The notes under the pieces: model-generated
What the model saw: the letters and a program-made list of their open reading frames with translations, nothing else
Databases searched by the model: none
What the model was told of the DNA's origin: nothing
Assembly (NCBI GenBank): GCA_000827325.1
Contig: KN832872.1
Span: forward strand, 558,001 to 622,000
Direction of reading: 5' to 3'
Origin: Oidiodendron maius Zn
Taxonomy: Eukaryota > Ascomycota > Leotiomycetes > Myxotrichaceae
Length of the DNA stretch: 64,000 bases
Made by a program: the position numbers and the translations under genes
Shown here: in pieces, positions 43,980 through 55,477 of the stretch
Layout of the letters: every line of letters begins with the position of its first letter
Numbering within the stretch: position 1 is the stretch's first letter

Positions 43980-46112
43980 GGTGAGCTGTAGAAGTGACGG
44001 GTAGGATGAAGGTGTCCCAATCTGAGGGGGGGTATCGATCTGACAGAGATCTCTAGATCTCCTTCGCGCGTTCGAAGAGATGTGGCAACACTCGAACCTG
44101 CGGGGATGGAGCCGACATCAAGAGATATGGAGGGACGGAGGGAGGGAAGAAGAAGCCAGTCCAGTCCGGATCCCAAGACAAATAGAGATAATAGAAGGGG
44201 GGAAGACCGAGAAGAGACGAAGAAGAGGAAGAGACGAAGAAGAGGAAGTGACGAAGAAGAGGAAGAGACGAAGATGAGACGAGACGGAGACGACATGAGA
44301 AGAGAAGAGGAGAGAAGAAGAAGAAAGACAACACAGACACCCGGCAGCACCACCCAGCAGTCCGACCCGGCGAGATGTCGGGATGGTGCGAGGGCGCAGG
44401 AAAGAGAATCAAGTGGAGTGGAGGGATCCAGAACCCCCCGCCCGCGAAGAAGGAGAGAAGGAAACATCTGAAGGCCCCGGTCATCGCATCTGAAACACGC
44501 ACCGCGGCGGGCAGGGTTTCACGGTGAGCCCGTCCCGGCCAATCACGCGCCCGCATCCATCGCCTTATCTAATCCCGCCGAACGACGGTTCTTCCCTTTC
44601 GGGACATTTTCTCTTTCTGATACTCTGATTCACGCCTCAGGCGATGAGGCATACCAGATTTAACCCTATCCGGCACTCCTACCTTACTGCTGTTGCTGCT
44701 GCTGCTGCTTGCTACTGCTACTACTACTGTACAGTACGACCGACAACACCCTTCCACTTACAGTACCACCACCACTACCTTGCGAGATACAGGTCCCCTC
44801 CCCTGCACTTCCATTCAGCCTCCTTCCTCTTCCCCCCCATCTCACCTCTCCCAACCTCGGCCCTGCTCTTCCCATTCGGCGCATGTCCTCCTCTCCCCCG
44901 AGATCAAAATAAACGGCCTGAGAAAGGAAAAGGCGGGAATACGAAAAAAGAACGCCCATCCCCCGTCCGTGCTCCCCCCTCCGCCACAAGCACCTCTCAT
45001 CTATCCCACACCGGCACAGCATCCCGACTTGGTCTGGGCCCTCACGCGAAAAACGGACGCCAGCCAGGTCACCTCTCACCTCTCATATTGCCGTCCTGTG
45101 ATAGTGTTTCGGCTTTCGTGTTTGGGTGGGGGGGGTTTTTTTTTTCTGTTTTCTTTTTTTTGGTAATATTATATTTCGTACCAAGAGTGAGAAGCGACGT
45201 GTTCCGATGCGCTGGAGAAATCATGCCTTGCATGCCGACCAGCTGTACGCTCACGCCAATTCCCATGCACCGCCATGGGGACGCGCACCACTGGCCTAGG
45301 ACGCGGGAGACCTGAACAGAACAAGTAACATGACGCCCTCGTTCAATTTCCATCTCCTCCCCTGTGTTGCCTGCTCAATCCAGCATCTCCTCGCCGCCAC
45401 CCCACCACCCGAGGCGTAGGGGTAGCTCCCCTCCATTGAGCATCCAGCCATCTGTGCGTCTAGAACATCCCTCACGCCATCCCGACAAGCTTCTCTCTCC
45501 GTAACGCCTCCAACTCCACATCGTCTTTCGCTCACAAGTGACGACGGCCCTGTGCCCTCCCTCTAAATGCCACTCTCGCACGGGTTTGTACATTATGTCA
45601 TTTTCCATTTCCTATAATCTGTGCATCTGATTACCCCCACATCATACATACCCGTACATACATACACTCCCACACGTACAGAAATAGGAGCAGAAACAAA
45701 ACGCCCACGCCCCGAATCCCCCTGTTACAATTACAACGGGCTCGCGCCTCGTCTTCTCTTGTATCTGTGGTTATCTCCCTTCCCATCTCTTCGGCTATGT
45801 CTTCTGCCCTTTCTTTCTTATTCCCGAACCAACCCAGAAAATATATTAGTCTTTGTCTCTCTCCTCTTAGTCTCCCAAATCAGGCCCTAAGGAAGGCAAA
45901 AAAAAAGAACAACCAAACAAGTGAAGAAAGAAGATATGGGTATAAGGATCGAAGAAGTCAAACGTCAAATTCCCCGACGAATCCCAATCCCGATTCGCCA
46001 TGCCCCGAAACGCCGTCCGTCCCTTGAGATTCCCCGCATGTGGCTGGCCCAGCTGTCATCTCAAATCTCTTCTACCTTCAGATTATATGTCCCGTCCTTA
46101 TTCCATCTACGC
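43980..46112. other. Long intergenic region with purine/pyrimidine tracts and microsatellites
   Basis: About 2.1 kb containing the promoter of the fucosyltransferase-like gene and the 3' flank of the kinesin gene. It holds a GA-rich stretch (GAAGAGGAAGAGAC-type repeats, about 44210-44330), a CTG/TTG triplet run (about 44686-44709) and a G9-T10 tract followed by T-rich sequence (about 45126-45160). Many open frames occur because of these tracts. None shows a recognisable family, and I call no gene. Confidence 0.5.
44686..44709. repeat. CTG-type triplet microsatellite
   Basis: A run of GCT/GTT triplets, mostly CTG units, ending in GCTGCTGCTT. It lies in non-coding DNA. Confidence 0.7.
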
Positions 46113-49100
46113 TCATGACAGCGCGGCGGGAGCTTCGTGGCTCAGCGGCATCGGCTTGGGCGTCGTGGTAGAGAATCCGAGACTGGCCTGCCGGCGCTCG
46201 CTCGCCAATCGAACAGACCCTCGAGATCCCCTCACCATGTCCCCGCGCTCAACTCGGTCCTGGATCATCTCGTCCAGCATGCGGCTCATCTCATCCACGC
46301 TCCTCCGACGTGCGCGTGTCTTTGTCGCCAGCAGGTTCGTAACGGGTCCAGAATGCAACCCACTTGGAGCCGTTGAAGTCCCTTCGGCGATCTGCGACGC
46401 GCGCGACACCACTGCCACAGGAGCAGGAGCAGAAGCAGGGGGCGCAGGATCCGTCTCGATTGCTACCACCTTCGATGCTCGCGGATCGCGATCTGCTGTA
46501 TCGCGCGAGCGGGCTGCCGAGCGAAGCGCATCTACCATGCGGTCCTTGTCGTCTAAGCGGGCACGCAGCTCCGCGATCTCGGCGTCCTTCTCCTTCAACA
46601 GCGCCGCCACGCCGTGGTCCTCACCCACCATGATTCCGTTCTTGGGCGACGAGAAGTTAACCGACGTCCGCGAGTGGCTCGACCGCCGGGCCTGTAGCAG
46701 CCGCTTCTCCAGTGTCTGGCAGTACCGTGTCTTGTCTGCGAGATCCGCCTGTAGCGCCCGCACCTGTGCCTGAAGCGACGCGTTTCCGTCGCCAAATTCA
46801 CCTAGTGAGTCCTCGTCCTCAAGGGATCCTGATAGACGCTCGCCTCGAGGGAGTGCGCCGACCGTCGAGGCGGAGGCCACGGAGGCGGTCCGATTCAGGG
46901 AGGCGCCGCCAACCGTAGACGCGGCCATAGATGATCGAGCAGACATGGTGGAGAGGTGCCCGTTAGATGTCATCACTGACAATCTAGGGTGCATACCAAG
47001 AGACGAGTAGGAGCCGCTCGAATTGACGCCGGTAGACTTCGAGCTGAGGATGAGGCGGTTGAGATGCTCGATACGTTCTTTCAGCGCCGTTCGCGCCAGC
47101 TGCATCTCGAGCATCTGCTCTTCGTGGCGCTGCTCGGCCTCCTTCTCCCTCTCCTTCTCGTCGTCGTCTGCCTTCGCTTTCTGCTGGCCATCCAGCTGAC
47201 TTCGCAGCTCCAGGATCTCCATGCGGTACCTCTCCAGCAAGACCCTGGCGCCGCCGTCTCCTCCGGCTCCCAAGGCCTCCTCAGCCTTCTTCGCGTGGCT
47301 GACAATATTATTCTTCGCTCTAGAGGCAAATTTTAGGGTATTCAAAGTCTCGCCCGTATGGGTATTGGCCGCAGCCACACTGCCAGCTGATCCGATCTGG
47401 ATCGTACAGAGGATGCTGACCAGGGAGTCGCCCGACAGTGCTCCTTGGAGCAGTCTGGTAAGTTTGCTATCTCGGTAAGGTAGATGCTTCCCATCTTTAT
47501 CAGTGGGCTTGCCCTCCTTGTCCTTGTCGCCAGACAATCGCGCAATGACGGTTCCTAGGGTCAGCAAACTTTTGTTGATATGTGACCCTTCAGTTCGCCG
47601 TTCCTTTGTCTCTGCAGCCCTCTCGGATCCAGCAAGATCGATCAAGCTAAGTGTAGATACTCGAACGCCCCCAGGCACGATTCCAGACCGCTTATTCTCG
47701 GTCATCACGCCACTGCCTGGAATTCGTTCTCTACTCTCGACGACAATCTGCACAACTGCGTGACTTCGAGAGCTTCTCGCGTTGAATTGCGTGCTCGATG
47801 TGCGTCTGGCATGGTCACCCCGAGCGATAACCCTTAGAAGCTGGGTCGGGCTCTGGACAATCTCTTCCTTGAGCGGACTGGCGTAGACGCCGCGTTTGCT
47901 ATCCTCCCGCAGCTTGATCTCTTCCTGCTGCCCTGCTCCAGGGCCGACAGTACCAGCAGGTGGTGCGCTGAGAAGGTCGTGGATCTTTTCGTTGTAAATT
48001 TCTAAATAGCTGACTCGGAGGAGGAACTCCCGTGAGGGCGTCTCGCGGATATAAGAGAAAATGTCTGTGATGGCGAGTGGGATGACACCAGGAGACGTTG
48101 CCGTGCCCTGCATGGAGAACGTCTTTCCCGTACCCGTCATTCCGTAGGCAAACACCGTCCCATGATACCCCTCCATTACACGACGGACGAGTCTCTTTGC
48201 AGAAGAGTCATAAACTCTGGCATTGTTATCGCCAGTCGTAAAAACGTTATCTGAGAAGCATTAGTAGATTCAATGAAATAGATCTTCAAATCCTTACCAT
48301 AATAATAATCGCCGCCCTCCTTGCCTCGATATGAGACCAAGGACTGTCGGCCGTCCACCAGCCACTCTGCCTCAGCCTTATTGTTTCCGCCAGCATCTGG
48401 CCGAACACGCACGCTAACAATGACGTTGCCTTTCGATTCTGGGTGTTTCGAGGACCTCTTATCGGTGTCAGCGTCGCCTGTTGCTTCTCGCCCTCGTGGT
48501 TCTCCATTGTCGTCAAAGGTCGTTGCTGAAGTCGAATACGACCCCTGTGCTGAGGAGCTGCGACTCTGGGGAGGCGATGGGAGGCTCAATAAGCCATCGG
48601 ATCCGCGTGCACCTGGCCCGCTCGATATTGACCGGCTATCGCCGCTGCCGTTCAGCAAGCTCGGCGCTGCGCTGTTAACATAACTTGTCTTTGCACTAGC
48701 CGACGTCGTGGATCGCTTTAACTTTCTAGAAGGACCCGGAGTGACAGGGCTGGTGATGTCTGATTCAGCCTTGCTCCCTGCCCCGTTTGGTTGTGCCAGG
48801 CCCCCTGATAATGGGCTTGGAGGCAGGCTAGCTGTCCGCACACCTCCGCGAGGAGGGTGGGGGAAGGCATTGATGCTGATGGTTTTCCTGATGCTCTTTC
48901 CTGCATCATTTACGCCGGGCGTGCCTCGAAGTTTTGGAAGGGCAGTACTGCTTCCACCTGGTAATGATTGGATACTCGATGTCGAGGCTGAAGCTGATGG
49001 AGCTCGAAGCCCGCTCCTCGGTAGACCAGGCGCGGCATCCGTTTTGAAATCCGACAGTGTGGGAATAGCTCCCGTGCTCTTGCGAGTCTTTGTAGTTGGT

Positions 49101-49168
49101 AAGGCCGGAAGTGCGGTCATGGGAGGCCCATAGGAGGGCCGCGAAGGTCGAGGGATCGCTGCAGCCAT
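46113..49168 (-). CDS. kipA: Kinesin-7 family motor, KipA/Kip2-like
   Basis: Two exons, 49168-48298 and 48250-46113, 1002 residues. KipA is a plus-end-directed kinesin that accumulates at microtubule plus ends and is needed for straight polar growth of hyphae. The first ~240 residues are a disordered basic Ser/Pro-rich tail. The motor begins at about NVIVSVRVRPDAG, with the P-loop GMTGTGKT (about 327-334), switch I NARSSRSHA, switch II DLAGSE, HINKSLLTLGTVIARL and the neck region TLKFASRAKNNI. Coiled coil follows (MEILELRSQLDGQ, LQAQVRALQADLADKT and others). The 47-nt intron joins GGDYYYD to NVFTTGD. I chose the ATG at 49168; an in-frame ATG at 49252 would add 28 residues. Confidence 0.92.
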
Positions 49169-51511
49169 GGTGGCGTGGTGCTCCAGAAAACCTGAGATGA
49201 GATGAATGGGCCGGGCGAGGTTAAATCCACGCCTGTCTGAAAGATCTACCAAGGGTTCTTATCGAGTCCATGAAACGAGGGTCTCCTATGTTTCTCGTTA
49301 GTGTCTATGTCTTAGGGTCCCGACAAATAAGGCATTGGTGATATGCCCAGATCCAAAACACTATATGTGGGCAACTATGCCTGAGCAGAGGCAATATCTG
49401 CACCCGTCAAGAATTTGACGAGTGTGATCTTCTCGCACATGCGCTCCTGGCCGGCAGACTGCACGAATGCCGATTTGGCTATTGCTGTCCGCAAATCGCG
49501 CTTTGCACTGCTGCTGGATTCTTTGTCGGCGAGCAGTATGGAGTGGGCGGAGTTTGAGGTGTGAAAGGAATGACGCACTCACAAATGAATGAACTGCAAT
49601 CTCAGGAGCCTCTGCAATTGGAGACTGTTGCAGCGGCCACTGTAAACTTCTCCCACGTATGTACACCAATTCCTTGCCCAAAATTCGCCGGTCAGCGTCG
49701 TGTATCGCTTCTCGCCTCGACGGTCGTGAGCTCAAGGGGAGCTTATTCTCCGAGAGATAGCCTGCTCCTGCGGGCAGCCGTGGACTCGTTCGCCTCGTGG
49801 TTCCTCGTGGGCGGGAGTGATAGCAGATTATAGCGGGAGGCGATTAATGCATTGACAGGAGGGTTGGCGACGTCTTGGGGGCGCACGTTCGCTCTGGGAA
49901 GAGGTATTTGGTATAGTATAGGGCGTGGAAGTGGGAGTCGCAGGAGAAACAAGATGCCCAGGGGTAGCAGGGCAGAGCTCGTGTCGGCGTGCGAGCTGCC
50001 AGAAAGCGTATCTCTTCCTCCTTCCGTTGGTGGTCCGCGGATGAAGGGAGAGCTCGTCGCTGCACGGAAGCCGCGTCTGAGGATTCTCGAAGGAGCGTGA
50101 TTCGGCCTGGCTTGTGACAGAGGTCGATAATGGTCGCGAATATAGGAAGGGTTATGGCTGGACGAGAATTCGCGCGGGAGAGAAGATCAGGAGTGGCGGA
50201 CGGGGGGGGGGTTGACGTCGGGGGGTCGTAGCAGGAGGATGGTGGAAAATGGAGCGACCGGGGGGGGGAGCAGCCAACAGCGCAAGACGGCGTCGGGTGC
50301 CGTCGTCGGCGGCGTCGATGTTGTCGAGGAGGGGAGAGGGGGGGGGAAACAAAGATTGCAAAGGAGAGAAGAGGAGAGGAGAGGAGAGGAGAGAAAGTGA
50401 GCCAAGTGCAATGTTCACGATACCCCCATTCCACTAGGAAGTCGACCGACGAGGGTTAATAGTGCGTGCAGGCACCGGACGGCGATGCATGAAGCCCCTG
50501 GCGGAGCGCACATACACTTGGGCGGACTGCCATATTAATTTCTGCTCTCGATATTCATAGGCACTTGGAGGACCTGCTACTACTACAACAGTGACCATGC
50601 TCCCACTCTAGGACCAGACCCTTCCATTCTCGTAGCCTCTCGTTGGCCCGTCGCCGTGATGTCCGTGTGATCTCTGGCTGCAACCGGCCTGGGATGTGAT
50701 TCAACTCCACTGCACTACTCTTACTCGACCTGCTGGCAAACCCCTATTTCGACCTCTCTCCGATCCTGGCTAACCACGAGCAACAGTCGTGAAGAAATCC
50801 AGCAGAGGCAGAGGTCGACCGAATCACCTATTCCCCTGCGACCCTGCCGAGCCCCTATAAGCTTCTTTTCCCTCTAACTGGCCCCTGGTGGAACTGAAGG
50901 ACGAACGACCCATCGCCGCGTGACGATCCGGAATCCATTGGGCACCTGCTGCCCCTTTCCCTTCCCTCTTTGCCCCTTTCCACCTCCCGTGCCGAGCCCT
51001 GCTCCATGCGCGCCTTCATTGGGCTCTGGCGTGTTCGGCACGGCACGGTTTGGAGAGGGCCGGACAGTTCCCCTGTGGCTGGAGAGAGCCTGACTGGCCC
51101 GGGGAATGGTCTTAGGGTGGAAAGGCTTTTGGGTTGGGGTCCGGAACATGGACCATGGTCATCCAATACAGATACTGCGGTCGAGATGGACCAAGACAAA
51201 ACATTAACATCATGCCCCGGGTCAACGGGCGCAGGATATTTCCTGCGTGCTGCATTGGAGGCATATGCCGTATGCACAAACCTGACCTCACTGACAATCC
51301 TAGGTTATTACGGGGCCTTCCCGATCGGCGGGTTTCCCTCTTGCTGGGACCATCTTACCCTAGTCGGCTCCTACTCGCGCCACCAATCCCCAAAAGAGAG
51401 TCTTGCCTTTCTATCAGGCGAACGGGGCCTCATAGTTGCGAAATGCGCGGAGTATTCCATCGATGATAAACTATGATACACGACCCGCGTAGCTGATCTC
51501 CTCTCCCGCCT
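49169..51511. other. Long intergenic region upstream of the kinesin gene, with G-runs
   Basis: About 2.3 kb between kipA (-) and the end of the STK19-like gene (-). Holds the kipA promoter. Four runs of at least six G lie within 50202-50346, next to a GAGGA-repeat tract (about 50364-50398). A minus-strand frame at 49578-49375, ending MCEKITLVKFLTGADIASAQA, is not obviously composition-driven and may be the last exon of an unrecognised gene. Frames on both strands at 50850-51480 show no family. Nothing firm can be called. Confidence 0.4.
50202..50346 (+). other. Cluster of long G-runs (possible G-quadruplex)
   Basis: G10 at 50202-50211, G6 at 50220-50225, G9 at 50260-50268 and G9 at 50338-50346. 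Four long runs this close could fold as a G-quadruplex, though the loops are long. They are also typical places for sequencing length errors. Confidence 0.5.
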
Positions 51512-52678
51512 CTACAATGCCCGCACGCCCCTCCCGACACTGCCAGTTTCAAACACCTCCACCAAACCCGCACCTACGCACTCCCCAAGCACCCACTCGA
51601 AGGTGACGCCATGGAACTGCTTCCACCTGCGCGTCCGGCCAGGCGGAACGCCAACGGCCTCACCCCGGTTCCTCCTCGCCTCGCTTTGCTCATCATCTCC
51701 TGCAACGCCTCCCTCCCAGCGCTCCCTCAATGTCGACTCAGGGGCCTCGCGGAACTTCAATTTCGACAAGAGTGATCGCAGGTGTGCGCGCCCCTCCGCC
51801 ACGAGCCGCAAGTACGCTCCCGTTCCCGGGATGGCCAGCGAGAACTCCCCCGAGCCAGGCGGACCGATCCCCCCTCCGCTGCCACCAGCCGCGTGCACAG
51901 CGCCCTCGCCGCCAACGGCAGCCAGCGTGCCCGACGCGGCTCTCGAGATGCTATTCAGCGACGTCATGGTCCCGCGCGAGCCTTCTCCGGGGGTTGAGAA
52001 AACTTCCGTAGACGTCCATGTTGGTGTTGACGACGTGAGGAAGCCCGTGTGAATCAGCGCCTTCGCATCCTCCGCCGCGATCTCTGAGCGGGATATCTTC
52101 ATAGCCGTAGGTCTCTCCCTTAGGATCCTCAAAAACCTCTCCCTGACTCCTTCTTCCAACCTCCCCGCTTCAACCATCCCCTCCAAATCCCTCACTAGAA
52201 TTAGCACTTCCCCAATACTCCCTCGCCCACCCACCACGATCTTCCTCACTGCCCCACCCCGTATCAACTCCGCGATCTCCCTCTCCACCGTTGTCGGCGA
52301 GTTCAGCAGCGCTTGCACATGCGAGACCGTGACGATAGGTGGGAGCTGCTCGCGGAAATTCAGCACCTCGGCGATGCGTCGAGAGTTCATCCCGGCGCGC
52401 TGAGAGGGCATGGGGCTCCACATCCGACCCCGAATGTACATGATCGCCTGTGCCACATCGCGCAGGGTGAGGTCTGAAGCGAGGGCCTGCACCAGGCCTA
52501 CGTCGTCGAGTCGATCCTCGAAGAGATCTTCATCTTCGTCAGCAGGTTTCGCTGCCTTCGAGGAAGTGACTTTTGCTCCTGGCTTTCGCCGCGGGAGAGA
52601 GGAGAAGGCGCCGCTGGACCGGGGCCTAGTTGATTTCTTGATCTTGCTTGAGTGGGCGGCCGAGAACCTGAAGCTCAT
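51512..52678 (-). CDS. STK19-like winged-helix protein
   Basis: A single exon; the ATG at 52678 gives 388 residues (MSFRFSAAHSSKIKKSTRPR), and an in-frame ATG at 52714 would add 12. The first ~50 residues are basic. Then VGLVQALASDLTLRDVAQAI and SRRIAEVLNFREQLPPIVTV lead into a predicted chain of winged-helix modules (VEREIAELIRGGAVRKIVVG), the layout of the STK19 family. Human STK19 was first named a kinase but is now seen as a DNA-binding protein used in transcription-coupled repair. No kinase motifs are visible here. A Gly/Ser/Ala-rich insert (about 250-305) separates the last conserved blocks (GAYLRLVAEGRAHLRSLLSK and FHGVTFEWVLGECVGAGLVE). The assignment rests on family resemblance only. 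Confidence 0.8.
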   Translation of the reverse strand: MSFRFSAAHSSKIKKSTRPRSSGAFSSLPRRKPGAKVTSSKAAKPADEDEDLFEDRLDDVGLVQALASDLTLRDVAQAIMYIRGRMWSPMPSQRAGMNSRRIAEVLNFREQLPPIVTVSHVQALLNSPTTVEREIAELIRGGAVRKIVVGGRGSIGEVLILVRDLEGMVEAGRLEEGVRERFLRILRERPTAMKISRSEIAAEDAKALIHTGFLTSSTPTWTSTEVFSTPGEGSRGTMTSLNSISRAASGTLAAVGGEGAVHAAGGSGGGIGPPGSGEFSLAIPGTGAYLRLVAEGRAHLRSLLSKLKFREAPESTLRERWEGGVAGDDEQSEARRNRGEAVGVPPGRTRRWKQFHGVTFEWVLGECVGAGLVEVFETGSVGRGVRAL

Positions 52679-55477
52679 TGCCTTGTAGTGGGTAAAAGTC
52701 GCAAAGGACGACACAGAATGTTGTTCGAATGACTCCTCATGTAAGTACGGTTTGACTACAGTGATACAGCGACGCCGGGTGTGTATTACTCGGCTACGTC
52801 ATTATGCCCTTTAGGCTTTGACCCAGAGCAGGTACCCGGCATCTCTTAATGAAAAAATGCAACAGCAGAAGAAGGATTAGGTCGTCCTTAGCATTTTATT
52901 TACTATGAATAAAATAAAAACTGAAATAGATATTAAGGCGTAAAGTTACGCCCTAATTGAACCATCTTGTGATGGACTTGAACTCGCTGAGCCTAAAAGA
53001 GTTTGCTGACGGGTCGCGAACAATAGCAAGTCGCCCGCCGTCTTACCTCCACTATATGCCGTGGCGAGTCTGTCCAAGCCAAACAGCTTCCGAAACATAG
53101 ATTCGTATATCCATTCCATATTCAACTTTCTTATCAATCACACCGGCGTCACACTCTGTCCGGACCAGACATTCTCCGGTGGCGTTCTCTAGGCGACCTT
53201 CTTCACATATTTCGCATATTTCGCATATTCCCCGACGAGCATGACTAGCATCTAGCTCCACGCTTTGTTGATCAATGCTTCAATCATCTTAATGGGTGAA
53301 AATGCGTCACAAATCAGCCCATTTATCCCACTGACATCTTGCCCACATAGACTCACCGTCTGGCACATCACCCACCTTTCCTCCCACGTCCATCATCTCC
53401 GTCCCCACTAACCCTGTCACCACATTCACTACGTGAATCGCCAGCGGACCAACTTCCGCCGTCAGTATCCTGATATACATATCCAGACCGCCTAGGGTGA
53501 ACGTGAGTTCCCTGTTTCTATTCAATCCCCATCACCGCCCCCGGCAAGCAGTGAAAGTGTCGGACTGTCTTTGCGAGTGAACTGACTAGAAAAGCCCAAA
53601 ATCTGCTACCATTCCATTAACAGCCTTGTGATTTGGGCAGGTCCCGAGTCTGTCCCCATCCGAATGCAATCGCTTGGTTCCTTAGCGTCATGTGGTGAAT
53701 ATCAACATCATCTTCATCATCATCTGCCTCCACTTCAGTGACTCAGAGCTACCGCGCCCCTTTTGCTTAAGTGGCCGTTGTTGATCCCGCTCGTTACAGA
53801 TCAGCTCACGATTAAGCTGCTGACCACTTTCCAGCATCCATGGAAGCCACCGACAGAAATGAAATCTCGGAGCTTCCCGCCAGGGATGCTCTACAACAGG
53901 TAATGAATCGTGTCAAGAACTGGGCACCAGATATAAGGATAGCAATCGGCCCTCGGGCTCCCGGCGCGACATGGGCTGCTGTGTCTGAGGTCCTCCAGCC
54001 ATCAGACAGGAAGATAATGATATTCCCACCGCCCATCAAAAGGGACCGGCAAAGCGCTGGAAAATGCAGGATTCATAGATTACCATGATGCATCAACTTC
54101 GCAGCTATGGAACTTGATTACGAGCTGTTGGCAGTGGTCGAAAACGTGTCGACTCGATGGAAATTTGAAACTGTTTGCATGAAAGAGAAGCCAAGGGTTA
54201 GTTTATAGAGAGTGCTTATATTCCATAGAAGATCCCTCGGGAAATCCTTAGTATCTAAATAATCTAATCCACAAAGACTATGTTGTCTAAACGGACCTGC
54301 ATGAGTTATGCAGGTCTCTGAACCGGATCCAAAGAAGTAGGAAGAGTCTAGAGTCTCGAAACAAATGCCGGGATACATCTGAAATAACCTCCGCACTTGC
54401 CGGCTGCTTCTACACAAAGAAATTAGCAGTCTACTAAAGGAACCGTCCGCCTTCCTGCCAGAGTCTCGTACTTGGAATGGTATAAGCCATCAACTTTGAT
54501 TAAAACAACGCGGCAGATGATATCCGGCATGTTTGCTTCAGTACCGCTGTATTCCGGCAACCTGCCAACCCTCTTATCCCTTCCCATATCAGGAGTAGGA
54601 TCTGGATGCAAAGGAAAGCTTAGTATACTTGCAACCAATGACATCTCCTTTACTCCTGACGTCTATTTCCTTCTCTGACCGCTGCTTTAATGCCGGAAGT
54701 ATGACGGACTCACACCTAGGACGCGTATTTGGAATACAGCAGTCTTTGACCTTTGGAGATATCTTGGAGAGTAGAGAGAGGCACCCGGCTTAGCAACTAT
54801 CAAGGCTGAAGGCGACTGCCCTCAAGCCTGTCCTACAATGCTTAGAGATCATGGCGGGTCATGTAACCTTCTGGCATGCATGATATTTCTTATTCTTTTA
54901 CGAAATAGCCTTTTTCGATCAGTAGTGCGGTGACTTGCATTGGCTATGGCAAGTAATATGCAAAAAGAAACTAAACTCATGGCCTTGTATATCTTTTCAA
55001 ATCCAGAGCAGTGCAATGATGAATGTGCCCAAAATATGGACCAATCGCGGAGCGGTCGGGAGAGCTTCGGTAATAATTGTAACACTATTGTATGATGTAC
55101 CTCGTATGCAGTGCCAATTATCGCAGACAACGTGGTCACAGGTACTACACCAGTACTTCTCGGCAGTTTCATTGCTCGTGTTCCGGGCTTCTCATTTCTG
55201 CTCTCACTCACCTATAGTCTTTTCCACTCATTACTTTTATATATATCTCCTTATCATTCTCTATCGTCTTCGCCACCGAACCCATCTATTAACTCCACGC
55301 ACGTTTCGACCTCCATTCTACCCGACCACTCCATATCCCGACTCACACGCGACCCACCTAAGCGTGTGCCGACCTGACGATCCACTCCCTTAACCCGTCG
55401 CTTTCAAATACGTATAGATCACCACGGTCTCTTGGCTTTGATTTCACTTATACAAAATTATTGAATAGTCACCAATC
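52679..55477. other. Long gene-poor region
   Basis: About 2.8 kb. At 53525-53307 (-) a frame reads LTFTLGGLDMYIRILTAEVG and continues with protein-like hydrophobic sequence up to a possible GTGAGT donor; it may be an exon of an unrecognised or decaying gene. A 9-bp unit (CATATTTCG) is repeated three times at about 53204-53230. An 82-codon plus frame from an ATG at 53840 is short and without family. The rest, up to the mutase-like gene, shows nothing I can support. The last ~200 bp are CT-rich leader. Confidence 0.4.

Noticed and set aside
43980-46112. Several frames of 100-220 codons in the CT/GA-rich region
   Set aside because: They arise from purine/pyrimidine tracts and microsatellites, overlap on both strands, and lack any domain-like sequence.
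50970-51476. 168-codon plus-strand frame and overlapping minus-strand frames
   Set aside because: Both strands are open over the same bases, there is no family likeness, and no splice or promoter support was found.
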